This document shows, in pieces, positions 63,503-64,000 of a DNA stretch of 64,000 nt; the first letter of the stretch is position 1; each line of letters opens with the position of its first letter. Made by a program: the position numbers and the translations under genes. Source of the stretch: Tyto alba (taxonomy: Eukaryota > Chordata > Aves > Strigiformes > Tytonidae). The stretch is from assembly GCF_018691265.1 (NCBI RefSeq), contig NW_024881324.1:2793730-2857729 (forward strand), written 5' to 3'. The notes beneath the pieces were generated by a model, which was not told where the DNA came from, did no database searches, and saw nothing but the letters and a program-made list of their open reading frames with translations.

Positions 63503-63508
63503 AATAAA
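63503..63508 (+). terminator. LTR polyadenylation signal
   Basis: aataaa in 'ctgtaataaatg', followed by a T-rich stretch about 20 bases later, as expected at an LTR R/U5 boundary. Confidence 0.55.
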
Positions 63509-64000
63509 TGTATGTTCTTTTTTTCTTCCCCTAACGAGTCTGCCTTTTGCTCATGCCCATAAGGGGTGTTTTTTCCCCCATCCCAGTCCTATCTCGAACC
63601 CCAAGCCTGGCTCTCTGCCCCTTCTTATTGCCGGAGGAGAGGGGAGGGAAGGTGGCTACGGGGTGTTTGGCTGCTGACCAGGCTCAAACCACGACAAAAT
63701 AACACCAAAACAGACAGTAATTTGTGGACAAATTGAAGTGAAAGTATTACAGCTGAATAGAAAAATATTTGCAATGGTATAATCATTGATGAGCAAGTGT
63801 GTCTTTGAGAGGTGCATCAGGAAAAGTTATACTTTTCATTTATGAGGTAACTTCATCACTAACAAATAATAAATTATATTCTGTAATAATTTTTCTGTGA
63901 CATTTTTCCTTCTGCACATTGATTCTAGCTTAATTATGGAATTCAATTTAACTGTAGGCAACTTCTAGGTCTTCTGAAGAAGGAGTAATATGGTTGTATT

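Larger units (their letters stand above)
62624..63696 (+). mobile_element. Solo-like avian ERVL-type LTR
   Basis: About 1.07 kb of abruptly GC-rich DNA bounded by TG...CA: it starts tgtcctgggttgag and ends aaaccacgaca, both wordings I associate with avian ERVL LTRs. Order on the plus strand is a TATA-like 'gtatttaag' at about 62783, a GC-rich middle with imperfectly repeated 'ggagcag...gcctgtgg' units, 'aataaa' at about 63503, then a U5-like 'cttcccctaacgagtctgcc'. Flanks aaatg / aaata are a possible 5-bp target duplication with one mismatch. No internal gag/pol is seen on either side, so it is solo or truncated. Confidence 0.8.
57343..64000 (-). other. COL15A1: Sequence upstream of e1, probably intron
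   Basis: The gene's N-terminal exons must lie above e1, and no convincing one is visible up to 64000, so this is probably a single long intron. It holds a poly(T) tract, two CR1 fragments and an LTR, listed separately. 57.4-60.5 kb is otherwise unremarkable. Confidence 0.6.

Noticed and set aside
62441..63677. Several overlapping open frames of 60-153 codons on both strands.
   Set aside because: They fall within the GC-rich LTR and have no protein similarity; GC-rich DNA yields few stops.
1..64000. COL18A1 (the other multiplexin) as the identity of the gene.
   Set aside because: The e17-e20 block with two N-glycosylation sequons and the following Gly-X-Y text match type XV as I recall it, not type XVIII.

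Overview
The window looks like avian genomic DNA. It is AT-rich and intron-dominated, littered with CR1 retrotransposon fragments (many with the bird-type 'atcatagaatcatagaa' 3' end), and carries one LTR whose ends and U5 resemble avian ERVL-type LTRs. I cannot name the species.

One protein-coding gene is recognised. It lies on the minus strand and spans essentially the whole window: an internal part of COL15A1, collagen type XV alpha 1, a basement-membrane-zone proteoglycan of the multiplexin family. I placed 21 small exons between 57342 and 701, each read on the reverse complement with splice sites. They total 1548 nt, or 516 codons. In transcription order they encode the acidic end of the large N-terminal non-collagenous region (e1-e2), a first Gly-X-Y domain (e3-e6), an acidic interruption with a Ser-Gly-Ser-Gly glycosaminoglycan-type site (e6/e7), a second Gly-X-Y domain ending in six Gly-Pro-Pro triplets (e8-e11), a second acidic Ser-Gly interruption (e12), a third Gly-X-Y domain (e13-e16), an interruption with two N-glycosylation sequons (e16/e17), a fourth Gly-X-Y domain (e18-e20), another interruption inside e20, and the start of a further domain (e21). 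The signal peptide, most of the thrombospondin-N-like domain, and the C-terminal trimerisation and restin (endostatin-like) domains are outside the window. The XV rather than XVIII assignment rests on the e17-e20 block, which I recognise as closely matching mammalian COL15A1.

All visible introns are phase 0 except the e1/e2 intron, which is phase 1 and appears to use a GC donor. Several donors (e2, e10, e11, e13) are weak. The remaining sequence is intron. It holds CR1 fragments on both strands, a roughly 220-bp (TTTTA)n array next to a CpG-rich island at about 14.87-15.61 kb, an (ATG)n microsatellite, several homopolymer tracts, and a candidate polyadenylated retrocopy at about 48.86-49.6 kb. 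A partly open CR1 copy at 51.6-52.97 kb has a (CTAGT)n tail. Upstream of e1 (57.3-64 kb) are CR1 remnants and a solo-like LTR at about 62.62-63.70 kb. No tRNA, rRNA, CRISPR or other protein-coding gene was found. I see no clear previously undescribed system; the best leads are the GC-AG intron, the intragenic CpG island and the possible retrocopy.
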